DNA of 64,000 bases from Nocardioides astragali (GTDB lineage: Bacteria > Actinomycetota > Actinomycetes > Propionibacteriales > Nocardioidaceae), in NCBI RefSeq assembly GCF_024436375.1, contig NZ_JAFMZM010000004.1, forward strand, positions 558,001 through 622,000. Direction: 5' to 3'. The notes beneath the pieces were generated by a model that was not told the DNA's origin, searched no databases, and saw only the letters and a program-made list of their open reading frames with translations. Of this stretch, positions 20,727 to 29,119 are shown piece after piece (positions within the stretch are counted from its first letter, which is position 1; each line of letters opens with the position of its first letter). Position numbers and translations under genes: made by a program.

Positions 20727-21290
20727 ATGGCAACCACCAACGACCTCAAGAACGGCATGGTCCTCAGGATCGAGGGGCAGCTCTGGGCCGTCGTCGAGTT
20801 CCAGCACGTGAAGCCCGGCAAGGGCCCGGCGTTCGTGCGCACCAAGCTCCGCAACGTCGAGTCCGGCAAGAACGTCGACAAGACCTTCAACGCCGGCACC
20901 AAGGTCGAGACCGCCAACGTCGACAAGCGGACCATGCAGTACCTCTACAACGACGGCTCGTCCTACGTCTTCATGGACACCAGCACCTACGAGCAGCTCG
21001 AGGTCACGCCCGAGGTCGTCGGCGACGCCAAGAACTTCATGCTGGAGAACCAGGAGGCGATCGTCGCCACCAACGATGGCCGCGTCCTCTTCATCGAGCT
21101 GCCCGCGTCGGTCGAGCTGCTCATCGCCGAGACCGAGCCCGGACTGCAGGGCGACCGCTCCACCGGCGGCACCAAGCCGGCCACGCTCGAGACCGGTCAC
21201 ACGATCGCGGTGCCGCTCTTCATCACCACCGGCGAGAAGGTCAAGGTCGACACCCGCGACTCCTCCTATCTCGGCCGCGTCAAGGGCTGA
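20727..21290 (+). CDS. efp: Elongation factor P
   Basis: Relieves ribosome stalling at polyproline. 187 residues with the three OB-like domains. [20 protein letters not shown] begins domain I. The loop [10 protein letters not shown] carries the conserved Lys that is modified in many EF-Ps. [16 protein letters not shown] is the domain II/III signature. ATG 20727 has a GGAG site upstream. The stop is 8 bases before nusB, an arrangement conserved in actinobacteria. Confidence 0.97.
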   Translation: MATTNDLKNGMVLRIEGQLWAVVEFQHVKPGKGPAFVRTKLRNVESGKNVDKTFNAGTKVETANVDKRTMQYLYNDGSSYVFMDTSTYEQLEVTPEVVGDAKNFMLENQEAIVATNDGRVLFIELPASVELLIAETEPGLQGDRSTGGTKPATLETGHTIAVPLFITTGEKVKVDTRDSSYLGRVKG

Positions 21291-21298
21291 GCACCCAG

Positions 21299-21709
21299 GT
21301 GGCTGCCCGTTCGAAGGCCCGCAAGCGCGCGCTGGACATCCTGTTCGCCTCCGAGCTCCGCTCGGAGGATCCCGTCGTGGCGCTCGACCGCGCCATCGAG
21401 GCCGGCGAGGGGCCGACCAACGACTACACCAGCACGCTCGTGCGGGGCGTGGTCGAGCACCTGCCCCGCATCGACGAGGTGCTGACGACCTACAGCAAGG
21501 GCTGGACGCTCACCCGCATGCCGGCGGTGGACCGCAACGTGCTGCGCATCGGCGTCTTCGAGCTGTTGTGGGGGGATGACGACGTGCCCGAGTCGGTCGC
21601 GGTCAGCGAGGCGTTGCACCTGGTGCAGGACCTCTCCACCGACGACTCCCCGGCCTTCGTCAACGGACTGCTCGGCTCGGTCATGCGCGACCGCGCCAGC
21701 CTGGTCTGA
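21299..21709 (+). CDS. nusB: Transcription antitermination factor NusB
   Basis: All-helical RNA-binding protein that works with NusE/S10 in rRNA antitermination. 136 residues. KARKRALDILFASELR near the start, TLVRGVVEHLPRIDEVL in the middle, and VDRNVLRIGVFELLWGDDDVPESVAVSEAL near the end match the family throughout. The GTG at 21299 is 8 bases after efp, so the two are almost certainly co-transcribed. Confidence 0.95.
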   Translation: MAARSKARKRALDILFASELRSEDPVVALDRAIEAGEGPTNDYTSTLVRGVVEHLPRIDEVLTTYSKGWTLTRMPAVDRNVLRIGVFELLWGDDDVPESVAVSEALHLVQDLSTDDSPAFVNGLLGSVMRDRASLV

Positions 21710-21761
21710 CAGGCCTCACCCTCAGGGGTTGACGGCACTCGCCGGGATCGGTCGCAGGACC

Positions 21762-21767
21762 TAGGTT
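21762..21767 (+). promoter_or_regulatory. -10 box (TAGGTT)
   Basis: TAGGTT ends 6 bases before ATG 21774; leaderless arrangement. A TTGACG at 21729 is too far upstream to be its -35. Confidence 0.5.
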
Positions 21768-21773
21768 GGCGCC

Positions 21774-22580
21774 ATGAACGCTTCCGACGTCGCCGAGCAG
21801 GTCCACGCCAGCAACTGGCTGGACCACGCGATCCGCGCGGGGCTCGTGGCCTACGGACTCGTCCACCTCCTCGTCGCCTGGCTCGCCCTCCAGCTGGCGT
21901 TCGGCGAGAAGGCGGACAGCGCCTCCAACAGCGGCGCGCTCCAGCTGCTCGCCGAGCAGCCGCTCGGTGAGGTGCTGGTGTGGCTGGTCGCCGGGGGCAT
22001 GTTCCTGCTGGTGCTGTGGCGCCTGCTCGAGTTCGCCTTCGGCTACCCCGAGGTGTCCGACAAGGCCAAGCGCTGGCGCAAGCGGGCCACGTCGCTCGGC
22101 AAGGCCGTGATCTACGGCGCGATCGGATGGAGCGCGGTCAAGACCGCCACTGGCGACGCGTCGAAGGGCGGCACCGACTCCACCACCGCCAAGCTGATGC
22201 AGCTGTCCGGCGGTCAGCTGATCGTCGGTGCCGTCGGGCTTGCGATCATCGCGTACGGCATCTCGCTCGTGGTCCGCGGTTGGACCGAGAAGTTCAGGGA
22301 GCACCTGGACGCGCAGGGGCAGCTGGGCCAGGAGGGGTCGGCGTACGTCCTGCTCGGCAAGGTCGGCTACATCGCCAAGGGCATCGCCATCGGCATCGTC
22401 GGCGGGCTGTTCTGCTATGCCGCGATCACGCACAAGGCGAAGAAGTCGGGCGGCCTCGACCAGGCGCTGCAGACCGTGCTGGAGCAGCCGTTCGGCCCCG
22501 TCCTGCTCACGGCGATCGCCGTCGGCATCGCGGCGTACGGGCTGTTCTGCTTCGCCCGGGCCAAGCACCTCTCGCGCTGA
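21774..22580 (+). CDS. DUF1206 membrane protein
   Basis: 268 residues with six predicted membrane helices in three similar pairs: LDHAIRAGLVAYGLVHLLVAWLAL, then TSLGKAVIYGAIGWSAV, then LGKVGYIAKGIAIGIVGGLF. The repeated Gly-(x)-Ala-(K/Y)-Gly pattern at each pair is the hallmark of DUF1206. The function is unknown. It stands alone, convergent with the TetR gene, and starts from a leaderless-type ATG. Confidence 0.85.
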   Translation: MNASDVAEQVHASNWLDHAIRAGLVAYGLVHLLVAWLALQLAFGEKADSASNSGALQLLAEQPLGEVLVWLVAGGMFLLVLWRLLEFAFGYPEVSDKAKRWRKRATSLGKAVIYGAIGWSAVKTATGDASKGGTDSTTAKLMQLSGGQLIVGAVGLAIIAYGISLVVRGWTEKFREHLDAQGQLGQEGSAYVLLGKVGYIAKGIAIGIVGGLFCYAAITHKAKKSGGLDQALQTVLEQPFGPVLLTAIAVGIAAYGLFCFARAKHLSR

Positions 22581-22599
22581 CGTCAGGCACCGGTCTTCG

Positions 22600-23298
22600 T
22601 CAGCGGGGTGTGCCGATCGCGACGGCGAGCGCGGTCGCGACCATGTGGTCACGCACCTGCTCCGCGGTGACACGGCTGATGCGGGGTACGCCGGGAGCCT
22701 CCTCCGACACGAGCATGGCCACCCGGCCGAGCTGCAGCGTGCCCAGGCCACTGGCGTAGAGCATGTTGGCCAGCAGCGCCGGGTCCTCGACGTGGAAGTC
22801 GCCGCTCGCGGCGCCGGCCTGGATCGTGTCGGTCAGCACCGAGAGACAGCCGCCGATCGCCTGACCGAGGCGGTACATCGCGCTCTCGCTGACCTCCTGG
22901 AGAAGGTCGCCACCAGGGCGGCGCATGATCGACTGGGCACAGTCGACGAAGGCAGGGTGGGCCAGGCCGTAGGCGACGAACGCCTCGACCAGCCGCACGA
23001 GCTGGGCGCGCGGTTCGTCGGTCGAGTCGGCCGCCTCCTGGAGGGCGAGCCTGAGCTCGTCGAGGTACTGCACCAGGGTGAGGCTGAACAGCTCCTCCTT
23101 GCCGGTGAAGTGGCGATAGATGATCGCGCGATTGATGCCGACGGCCTGGGCGATGTCCTCGATCTGCGCGTCACGCACCCCGCGCTCGTCGAAGAGGCGG
23201 CGGGTCGCAGCGATGATCTCGGCCTCGCGGAGCCGTCGCCGCGCGGCCGCGGTGCCGCCGCGCCCGGTGACCGACGGCGACGACGACTCGGAGCTCAT
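22600..23298 (-). CDS. TetR family transcriptional regulator
   Basis: 232 residues. The DNA-binding domain (about 22-68) reads AEIIAATRRLFDERGVRDAQIEDIAQAVGINRAIIYRHF, a standard TetR helix-turn-helix. The C-terminal ligand/dimer domain is all-helical with no recognised ligand. ATG 23298 has a TAGACT box 6 bases upstream. It is divergent from the secreted protease gene (starts 55 bases apart), so it may control itself and that gene. I saw no clear palindromic operator in the gap. Confidence 0.9.
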   Translation of the reverse strand: MSSESSSPSVTGRGGTAAARRRLREAEIIAATRRLFDERGVRDAQIEDIAQAVGINRAIIYRHFTGKEELFSLTLVQYLDELRLALQEAADSTDEPRAQLVRLVEAFVAYGLAHPAFVDCAQSIMRRPGGDLLQEVSESAMYRLGQAIGGCLSVLTDTIQAGAASGDFHVEDPALLANMLYASGLGTLQLGRVAMLVSEEAPGVPRISRVTAEQVRDHMVATALAVAIGTPR

Positions 23299-23304
23299 GG
23301 GTCA

Positions 23305-23310
23305 AGTCTA
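23305..23310 (-). promoter_or_regulatory. -10 box (TAGACT, minus strand) of the TetR gene
   Basis: TAGACT lies 6 bases before ATG 23298. Confidence 0.5.
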
Positions 23311-23352
23311 GAGACGGCGGCGCGCACGCCCCGTCTGTGGTTCGATGCCGGC

Positions 23353-24210
23353 ATGGCTCTTCACGGACGTCGTCGCCTCCTCACGACCCTGGTCGTGGCC
23401 CTGCTCGGCGCGACCTTCCTCTCGGTGTCCGTTCTTGCGTCGCCGGCGCAAGCCGCCATCTCCACCCTGGACGAGGGACGGTTCGCCGGCACGGCACGCC
23501 TGCCGAACTGCTCGGCATCGGTCGTGCGGTGGGCGTCCGCTCTGGACGAGGACCCCGCCGTCGTGCTGACCAACGGCCACTGCGTGCTCCCCCGCTTCCT
23601 CGGCGCGCGAGAGGTCCTGGTGGACCAGAAGCAGTACAAGCTGATCGAGCTCCTCGACGGTCGCGGCAAGGTGGCCATGACGGTGCGTGGAGTCCGCCTG
23701 CGCTACGCCACGATGTACCGCACCGACCTGGCGATCTACGAGCTGCGCGAGTCGTACGCCGACCTCGCCGCAGGGGGAGTCACCCCGCTGGCGCTGGCCG
23801 CCCGTGGACCGTCGCGCGGCGACTCGATCCGCATCCCCTCCGGCTACTGGGGTGAGCAGCGTTCGTGCGTCACCACCGGCACCGTCCACCGGCTGCACGA
23901 GCGCGAGTGGGACTGGTGGCGCTCGATCCGGCTGCCGGCCCGTGACGGCTGCGCGATCCGGGGCGGCTACTCCGGCGCGCCGATCATCGACCAGACCACC
24001 GGTGCGGTCGTCGGCGTCGCGAACACGGCGTACATCGGCGGTCGGCGCTGCATCGACTCGGCCTGCGAGGAGGACAAGCGCGGCGTCGTGCGGATGGTCC
24101 GGCACATGAACTACGGCCAGCAGACGGCGTGGATCACCACCTGCATCGGCGCGGACCGCCGGTTCGACCTCGACGTGGCGGGCTGCCGGCTGGCGAAACC
24201 TCGCGGCTGA
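23353..24210 (+). CDS. Secreted trypsin-like serine protease
   Basis: 285 residues. A twin-Arg-containing but Sec-like signal peptide (hydrophobic core about 10-28) ends at SPAQA-A near residue 35. The chymotrypsin-fold triad is visible: His76 in LTNGHCV, Asp125 in RTDLAIYE and Ser207 in GGYSGAPI. Five cysteines after the signal peptide allow disulfides. It probably acts outside the cell or at the wall; the substrate is unknown. A weak TTCGAT box ends 6 bases before the ATG. It runs toward the ligase gene, with 4 bases between the two stop codons. Confidence 0.88.
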   Translation: MALHGRRRLLTTLVVALLGATFLSVSVLASPAQAAISTLDEGRFAGTARLPNCSASVVRWASALDEDPAVVLTNGHCVLPRFLGAREVLVDQKQYKLIELLDGRGKVAMTVRGVRLRYATMYRTDLAIYELRESYADLAAGGVTPLALAARGPSRGDSIRIPSGYWGEQRSCVTTGTVHRLHEREWDWWRSIRLPARDGCAIRGGYSGAPIIDQTTGAVVGVANTAYIGGRRCIDSACEEDKRGVVRMVRHMNYGQQTAWITTCIGADRRFDLDVAGCRLAKPRG

Positions 24211-24214
24211 CGCC

Positions 24215-25741
24215 CTACTCGCCCGTGTGGGCGCGCACCATCTCGATGGTGTCCGCCTCGTGGGGTCCCTTGTCGTCGCGGTAGCGCACCACCCGTGCGA
24301 ACCGCAGGGCGACGCCACCGGGATAGCGCGTGGAGCGCTGGAGGCCGTCGAAGGCGATCTCCACGACCTGCTCGGGCCGGAGCTGGACGACGTAGGACGA
24401 CCGGTCGACCGGTGAGACGGCGAGCTCGGTGAAGCGCTCGGTCTGCCACGCCAGCATCTCGTCCGTCATGCCCTTGAACGTCTTGCCCAGCATCACGAAC
24501 CCGGTCGGGGAGGAGTCGTCGCGCGCCCCGAGGTGGATGTTGGAGAGCCAGCCCTCGCGACGACCGGATCCCCACTCGACCGCCAGCACGACCAGGTCGA
24601 GGGTGTGGACCGGCTTGACCTTGACCCACGCAGAGCCCCGGCGACCGGCGGCGTAGGGGGCGGACAGGTCCTTGAGGACGACGCCCTCGTGCCCGGCTGC
24701 CACAGTCTCGGCCGCGAAGGCGTCGGCGGCTGCCGGGTCGGAGGTGACCAGGCGGCGCACTCGGTGCTGCTCGGGCACGAGGGCGTCCAGCGCCGCGAGC
24801 CGCTCACGGCCGGGAGAGTCGAGCAGGTCGCGACCGTCGACATGGAGAAGGTCGAAGAAGTGGGGCGTGACGGTCACCCCCGAGTCCTGGGCCGTGCGGC
24901 TCGCGGTGTCCTGGAAGGCCATCGGCCGACCGTCATCGGTCAGGGCGAGGGCCTCGCCGTCGAGGACGAAGCGGTCCGCGGACAGCGACCGCGCCACCTC
25001 GACCACCTCCGGGAGCCGGCCGGTGATGTCGTCGAGGCTCCGGGTCACCACGAGCACCTCGTCGCCGTCGCGGTGCACCTGGATCCGGATGCCGTCGAGC
25101 TTGGCGTCGATCGCCACCACTGTCGTGCCGTCGGGGGAGAGCCCGGTCATCGCCGTCGTCACGTCGGGCGCGCTGGAGGCGAGCATCGGCATGATCGGCC
25201 GGCCCACCTCGAGCCCGATCGCGGCGAGCGCCTCCTCACCATCGAACGCGGCCCCGGCCGCCGCGACCGTGCTGCCGGCGAGCATCGCGGCTCGGCGTAC
25301 GGCAGCGAGCGGGACGGCGGCGACCTGGGCCACCGCCTCCTGGGTCACCGCGTCGAGCGCGCCCTGGCGGACGTTGCCGGTCACGACTGCCCGCAGCCAC
25401 GCCTGCTCCGCGGCCGTGGCGCGCCCGAACAGCGCGACCACCGCGTCGCGACGCGCCTGCTGGGAGCCGGGGCCGGCCAGGCCCGCCATCGCCTCGAAGG
25501 CCTCGTGCACCTCGAGCACCGTCAGCGACGGCTCGGCCGCGGGCGCGGGCAGGTCGCTCACCCCGCGCCAGCCCAGACCGGTGCGGCGCTGCCGCAGCGC
25601 ACCCCCGAGGTAGGACACGACGACCTCGAGCTCGGCCGGCTCGACCCGGGAAAGCGTCTCCGCGAGCGCGGCCACCTTTGCCTTGCGGGAGCGGGTGGCG
25701 GCGACCGCGGTGGAGGTCGCGACGAGGTCGGCGAGCAACAT
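24215..25741 (-). CDS. ATP-dependent DNA ligase (LigB type)
   Basis: 508 residues, close to mycobacterial LigB. The helical N-terminal DNA-binding domain covers about 1-180. The nucleotidyltransferase domain carries the adenylation site AIDAKLDGIR with Lys214, then RFVLDGEALAL, HEGVVLKDL and WVKVKP. The C-terminal OB domain includes LRPEQVVEIAFDGLQRST. It seals nicks using ATP. The ATG at 25741 has a CAGGAT box 6 bases upstream. It is distinct from the ligase-less LigD in this window and could complement it, but that is inference. Confidence 0.93.
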   Translation of the reverse strand: MLLADLVATSTAVAATRSRKAKVAALAETLSRVEPAELEVVVSYLGGALRQRRTGLGWRGVSDLPAPAAEPSLTVLEVHEAFEAMAGLAGPGSQQARRDAVVALFGRATAAEQAWLRAVVTGNVRQGALDAVTQEAVAQVAAVPLAAVRRAAMLAGSTVAAAGAAFDGEEALAAIGLEVGRPIMPMLASSAPDVTTAMTGLSPDGTTVVAIDAKLDGIRIQVHRDGDEVLVVTRSLDDITGRLPEVVEVARSLSADRFVLDGEALALTDDGRPMAFQDTASRTAQDSGVTVTPHFFDLLHVDGRDLLDSPGRERLAALDALVPEQHRVRRLVTSDPAAADAFAAETVAAGHEGVVLKDLSAPYAAGRRGSAWVKVKPVHTLDLVVLAVEWGSGRREGWLSNIHLGARDDSSPTGFVMLGKTFKGMTDEMLAWQTERFTELAVSPVDRSSYVVQLRPEQVVEIAFDGLQRSTRYPGGVALRFARVVRYRDDKGPHEADTIEMVRAHTGE

Positions 25742-25779
25742 GGCCCCATCCTGCCGCCCGCCACCGACACCGGCTCACC

Positions 25780-25803
25780 CGAAGGGGGAGGCGAAGGGGG
25801 AGG
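25780..25803 (+). repeat. Tandem 12-base direct repeat (CGAAGGGGGAGG x2)
   Basis: Two exact copies, 25780-25791 and 25792-25803. The second copy ends 8 bases before GTG 25812 and acts as its ribosome binding site (GGGAGG). The first gives a duplicate Shine-Dalgarno further upstream. Confidence 0.75.
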
Positions 25804-25811
25804 ATGGTCAG

Positions 25812-26438
25812 GTGGACCGCTCCGTGACCGACCCCCAGCTCTACGTCCCGCACTTCAACGTGATGGTGGCGGACGACGTACGCCCGTTCGTCGACGAGAT
25901 CGCCACCGCGCAGCTCGTCACCGTGGGCGACGACGGCCTGCCCGACGCGACGTTCCTGCCCGTGCTGTGGGAGGGCGAGCGCCTGGTCGGCCACCTCGCC
26001 CGCGCCAACGCCCACTGGCGACGGATCATCGACGGCTCACCGGCGCTCGCGATCGTGACCGGGCCGGACACCTACGTCAGCCCGAGCTGGTACGCCACGA
26101 AGGCTGAGCACGGGAAGGTCGTTCCGACGTGGAACTACTCCGCGGTCCACCTGCGCGGCCGGATCCGGGTCCACGACGACCCCGACTGGGTGCGCGCCCT
26201 CGTCACCCGCCTCAGCGACCGCCACGAGCAGCCGCGCGAGGAGCCTTGGCACGTCACCGACGCGCCCGAGGGCTTCGTCACCAAGAACCTCCGCGCGATC
26301 GTCGGCGTGGAGCTGGTCGTGGAGCAGGTCGAGGCCAAGGCCAAGCTGAGCCAGAACCGCTCCGACGAGGACCGGGCGGGCGTCGCGGCGGGCCTGACGG
26401 CAGACGGCAAGGACCCCGAAGGCCTGGTCCTCCCCTGA
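25812..26438 (+). CDS. PaiB-like FMN-binding protein
   Basis: 208 residues with a split-barrel flavin fold. LYVPHFNVMVADDVRPFVDE, LPVLWEGERLVGHLARANAHWR, SPSWYATK and VPTWNYSAVHLRG are hallmarks of the FMN-binding negative regulator (PaiB) family. LSQNRSDEDR is the typical C-terminal motif. In Bacillus, PaiB influences sporulation genes; most homologues are probably pyridoxamine-oxidase-like flavoenzymes. GTG 25812 is supported by the GGGAGG site; GTG 25824 is an alternative. Confidence 0.87.
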   Translation: MDRSVTDPQLYVPHFNVMVADDVRPFVDEIATAQLVTVGDDGLPDATFLPVLWEGERLVGHLARANAHWRRIIDGSPALAIVTGPDTYVSPSWYATKAEHGKVVPTWNYSAVHLRGRIRVHDDPDWVRALVTRLSDRHEQPREEPWHVTDAPEGFVTKNLRAIVGVELVVEQVEAKAKLSQNRSDEDRAGVAAGLTADGKDPEGLVLP

Positions 26439-26465
26439 GGGAGGACGCTCCGCGGCACCCGGGGG

Positions 26466-27104
26466 TCAGCGCGTGGCCCCGTCGCCACAAACGGCGTCGA
26501 GGTAGCGGATCAGGGCGAGCTCCATCGACGCGTCGTGATCTCCGCCGGTGTCCATGTGGATGTCTCCGCGGTCGTCCTGCCAGGTGAGGGTGAACGGCTG
26601 GGCGCTCGGGGTCCATTCGGCCGCGAACCCGCAGTCTCGTGGGGTGATCTCCAGGCGGATCCGCTCGAAGGAATGGTTGACGGACAGCTCGACAGGTAGC
26701 GCGGGAACCCGAATCTTGAGGCTTCCGCCGGGGCGGTGGATCCTCGTCACTGTCGTGATGCCGGGACCCCGACTGTGCAGCAGCACGGCGTCGATCCGCA
26801 ACGGATCGGTCCCGATGGCGCCGTTCCGATCGTTCGGTCGTGTCGGCGCGACCACTCTGCTGAGGACGAGCCGCACCTCGGCACCGGTCGCGGCCGTCGG
26901 GGAGGGCGCTCTCGCCTCCCGGGACGACCGATCGTCCCACCACCAGGCCGCGCCACCGCCCCCCATCACACCCAGCAGGAACGCCATGAGGACGACGCCG
27001 CGCCGTCGCCATGCAGGCGTGAGCCGCTCGACCAGCGGCGCTCGAGTGGGACCACTCCGCAGGATCTCCCGCTCCGGCGCGGGGTGCTGCTCCGAGGCAT
27101 CCAC
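26466..27104 (-). CDS. Membrane-anchored protein of unknown function
   Basis: 212 residues. A basic cytoplasmic N-terminus is followed by one transmembrane helix (about 36-55, VVLMAFLLGVMGGGGAAWWW). The extracytoplasmic domain of about 150 residues is beta-rich, with two cysteines (near 157 and 206) that could pair. No family is recognised. GTG 27104 is chosen because TATCGT ends 6 bases upstream. It lies convergent to the PaiB-like gene and has its own promoter. Confidence 0.7.
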   Translation of the reverse strand: MDASEQHPAPEREILRSGPTRAPLVERLTPAWRRRGVVLMAFLLGVMGGGGAAWWWDDRSSREARAPSPTAATGAEVRLVLSRVVAPTRPNDRNGAIGTDPLRIDAVLLHSRGPGITTVTRIHRPGGSLKIRVPALPVELSVNHSFERIRLEITPRDCGFAAEWTPSAQPFTLTWQDDRGDIHMDTGGDHDASMELALIRYLDAVCGDGATR

Positions 27105-27110
27105 GCAAGA

Positions 27111-27116
27111 ACGATA
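27111..27116 (-). promoter_or_regulatory. -10 box (TATCGT, minus strand)
   Basis: TATCGT lies 6 bases before GTG 27104. Confidence 0.45.
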
Positions 27117-27161
27117 CCGGCGGCCGGCTCGTGACGAGGGTCTGTCGGCGGCGTTCGGACC

Positions 27162-28028
27162 CTACTCGCCGATCCGCGTCCGCACCTCGTAGAGCTCGGG
27201 GAAGAAGGTCAGGCTGAGGGCCCGGCGCAGGAAGTCGACGCCGGACGACCCGCCGGTGCCGACCTTGTGGCCGATGACGCGCTGGACGACCTGGAGGTGG
27301 CGGAAGCGCCACTGCTGGAAGTTGTCCTCGATGTCGACCAGCTCCTCGCAGGTCTCGTAGACGCCCCAGTGCTGGGCGGGCGCGGCGTAGACACCGGCGA
27401 AGACCTGGACCAGGTCGTCGTCGGTCGTGTGCGGCTGCGACCAGTCGCGGTCCAGCAGCCGCTGGGGGATGTCGTACCCCTGCCGGGCGAGGTGGGCGAG
27501 GAACTCGTCGTAGAGCGACGGCTCGTGCAGCAGCTCCTCGAGGGCGGCCTGCGCGGACTCGTCGTGGGAGAAGACCTTGACCATGTCGGCGTTCTTGTTG
27601 CCGAGCAGGAACTCGACCTCGCGGTACTGCGCCGACTGGAAGCCGGAGCTGGTCGCCAGGAAGGGCCGGATCTCGGCGTACTCGCTCGGCGTCAACGTGG
27701 CCAGCACGGACCACTGGTCGGTGAGGGTGTGCTGGATGTGCTTGATCCGCGCCATCCGCTTCAACGCTGGGGCGAGGTCGTCGGTGCGGATCAGGGCACG
27801 AGCCGAGCGGAGCTCGTGGATCATCAGCTTGAGCCACAGCTCGCTCGTCTGGTGCTGCACGATGAAGAGCAGCTCGTCGTGCTGCGGCGGGTCCGACAGG
27901 GGCTGTTGGGCGGCGAGGAGCACGTCGAGGCGGAGGTAGTCGCCGTAGGACATCGACCGGGAGAAGTCGCGCTGGATCCCCTCCTCCAGGTCGCGCCGGT
28001 TGGGGTTGTCGGCCGCTGCTTCGCCCAT
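27162..28028 (-). CDS. kynA: Tryptophan 2,3-dioxygenase
   Basis: Haem enzyme that opens the indole ring of tryptophan to N-formylkynurenine. 288 residues, the usual bacterial size. YGDYLRLDVLL, FIVQHQTSELWLKL with the active-site His, SGFQSAQYREVEFLLGNK, then HLQVVQRVIGHKVGTGGSSGV with the haem-ligand region and substrate loop are all present. No other kynurenine-pathway gene is in the window. ATG 28028 follows a TAGGTT box by 6 bases and is divergent from the glycosylase gene. Confidence 0.95.
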   Translation of the reverse strand: MGEAAADNPNRRDLEEGIQRDFSRSMSYGDYLRLDVLLAAQQPLSDPPQHDELLFIVQHQTSELWLKLMIHELRSARALIRTDDLAPALKRMARIKHIQHTLTDQWSVLATLTPSEYAEIRPFLATSSGFQSAQYREVEFLLGNKNADMVKVFSHDESAQAALEELLHEPSLYDEFLAHLARQGYDIPQRLLDRDWSQPHTTDDDLVQVFAGVYAAPAQHWGVYETCEELVDIEDNFQQWRFRHLQVVQRVIGHKVGTGGSSGVDFLRRALSLTFFPELYEVRTRIGE

Positions 28029-28034
28029 GGCTGC

Positions 28035-28040
28035 AACCTA
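28035..28040 (-). promoter_or_regulatory. -10 box (TAGGTT, minus strand) of kynA
   Basis: TAGGTT lies 6 bases before ATG 28028; 26 bases separate it from the divergent -10 at 28067. Confidence 0.5.
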
Positions 28041-28066
28041 GCCGCTCGATGGTCGGTGGTCTCGTC

Positions 28067-28072
28067 TACGGT
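28067..28072 (+). promoter_or_regulatory. -10 box (TACGGT)
   Basis: TACGGT lies 6 bases before ATG 28079 and decides that start over the upstream in-frame ATG at 28049. Confidence 0.45.
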
Positions 28073-28078
28073 CGTGAC

Positions 28079-29014
28079 ATGTCCTCCCTCGCAGGTGGCG
28101 AGCGCACCCGCACCTGGCAGCCGTCCTGGCCGTGCGCCGTGGGGCAGGTCCTGCGGGTCCAGCGCCGCGGCAGCGGGGACCCGACCCACCGCATCGAGGA
28201 CTCGGGACGCCACTGGCGCGCCATGCGTACGCCGCTGGGGCCGGCGACGCTGTGCGTGCAGCCCCGGCCGTCGTCGGGCGACGTGCTCGGCCGTGCGTGG
28301 GGCGCGGGCGCGGAGTGGGCATTGGACCGGATGCCGTCCCTGCTCGGCGCCGACGACGACCCGACGGGGTTCGAGCCGCTCCACCCCGAGGTCGCCGAGG
28401 GCTGGCGCCGCCACCGGCACTGGCGCATCGGCGCCACCGGCCTGGTGATGGAGTCGCTGGTGCCCTCGATCCTCGAGCAGAAGGTGACCGGCAAGCAGGC
28501 CTTCGGGTCGTTCCGCGGGCTCGTCCGGCGCCACGGCGAGCCCGCCCCGGGACCGGTCTCGGCCCTGCGCCTGATGGTCCAGCCGGCTCCCGCGACGATC
28601 GCGGCGATCCCGTCGTGGGAGTGGCTCAAGCTCCAGGTCGACCCCGCCCGCTCGCGCACGGTCGTCACGGCGTGCCGGCTCGCGCCCTCGCTGGAGCGGA
28701 TCGCCGAGGTGGCCGCCGACGAGGCCGACCGCCGTCTCCGGTCCGTGCCCGGGATCGGCGTGTGGACCAGCGCGGAGGTGCGCCAGCGCGCGCTCGGCGA
28801 CCCCGATGCCGTGAGCTTCGGTGACTACCACCTCGCCAACTGGGTGGGCTGGGCGCTCTTCGGCCGCGACATCACCGACGACGAGCTGGCCGTCGCCCTC
28901 GAGCCCTATCGACCCCAGCGGGGGCGGGCCGCGGCGATGGCGATGGCCGGGGGCCGCGCCCGGCCCAGGCGCGGACCGCGGATGAACGTCCCGACGCACC
29001 TCCCGACGCGCTGA
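28079..29014 (+). CDS. AlkA-type HhH-GPD DNA glycosylase
   Basis: 311 residues. The core HhH-GPD fold is visible: LVPSILEQKVTGKQAFGSFR, the helix-hairpin-helix LRSVPGIGVWTSAEVRQRA, then DPDAVSFGDYHLANWVGWAL, where the Asp of GDYHL is the expected catalytic residue. The family removes alkylated bases such as 3-methyladenine. A divergent N-terminal domain and a basic Arg-rich tail (RPRRGPRMNV) flank it. There is no Cys-rich Ada part. Substrate range is inferred. Confidence 0.87.
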   Translation: MSSLAGGERTRTWQPSWPCAVGQVLRVQRRGSGDPTHRIEDSGRHWRAMRTPLGPATLCVQPRPSSGDVLGRAWGAGAEWALDRMPSLLGADDDPTGFEPLHPEVAEGWRRHRHWRIGATGLVMESLVPSILEQKVTGKQAFGSFRGLVRRHGEPAPGPVSALRLMVQPAPATIAAIPSWEWLKLQVDPARSRTVVTACRLAPSLERIAEVAADEADRRLRSVPGIGVWTSAEVRQRALGDPDAVSFGDYHLANWVGWALFGRDITDDELAVALEPYRPQRGRAAAMAMAGGRARPRRGPRMNVPTHLPTR

Positions 29015-29119
29015 CGCTGCGGCAGCCCGACCTGGTCCAGACCCCCTGAATTGAGGTCGCCACCCCCGAGGGGCGCGAGTAGCGTCAACGCTCTGCGGAG
29101 GCATTGAGGGAGGCCGGCG

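Noticed and set aside
22228..23352. Extension of the secreted protease upstream
   Set aside because: It would run through the DUF1206 gene and the TetR gene; the signal peptide starts at ATG 23353.
29041..29119. TTGAGG/TAGCGT pair as promoter of the fused flavoprotein gene
   Set aside because: Spacing of 23 bases between the hexamers is too long; the TAGCGT may act alone, but the evidence is too weak to list.
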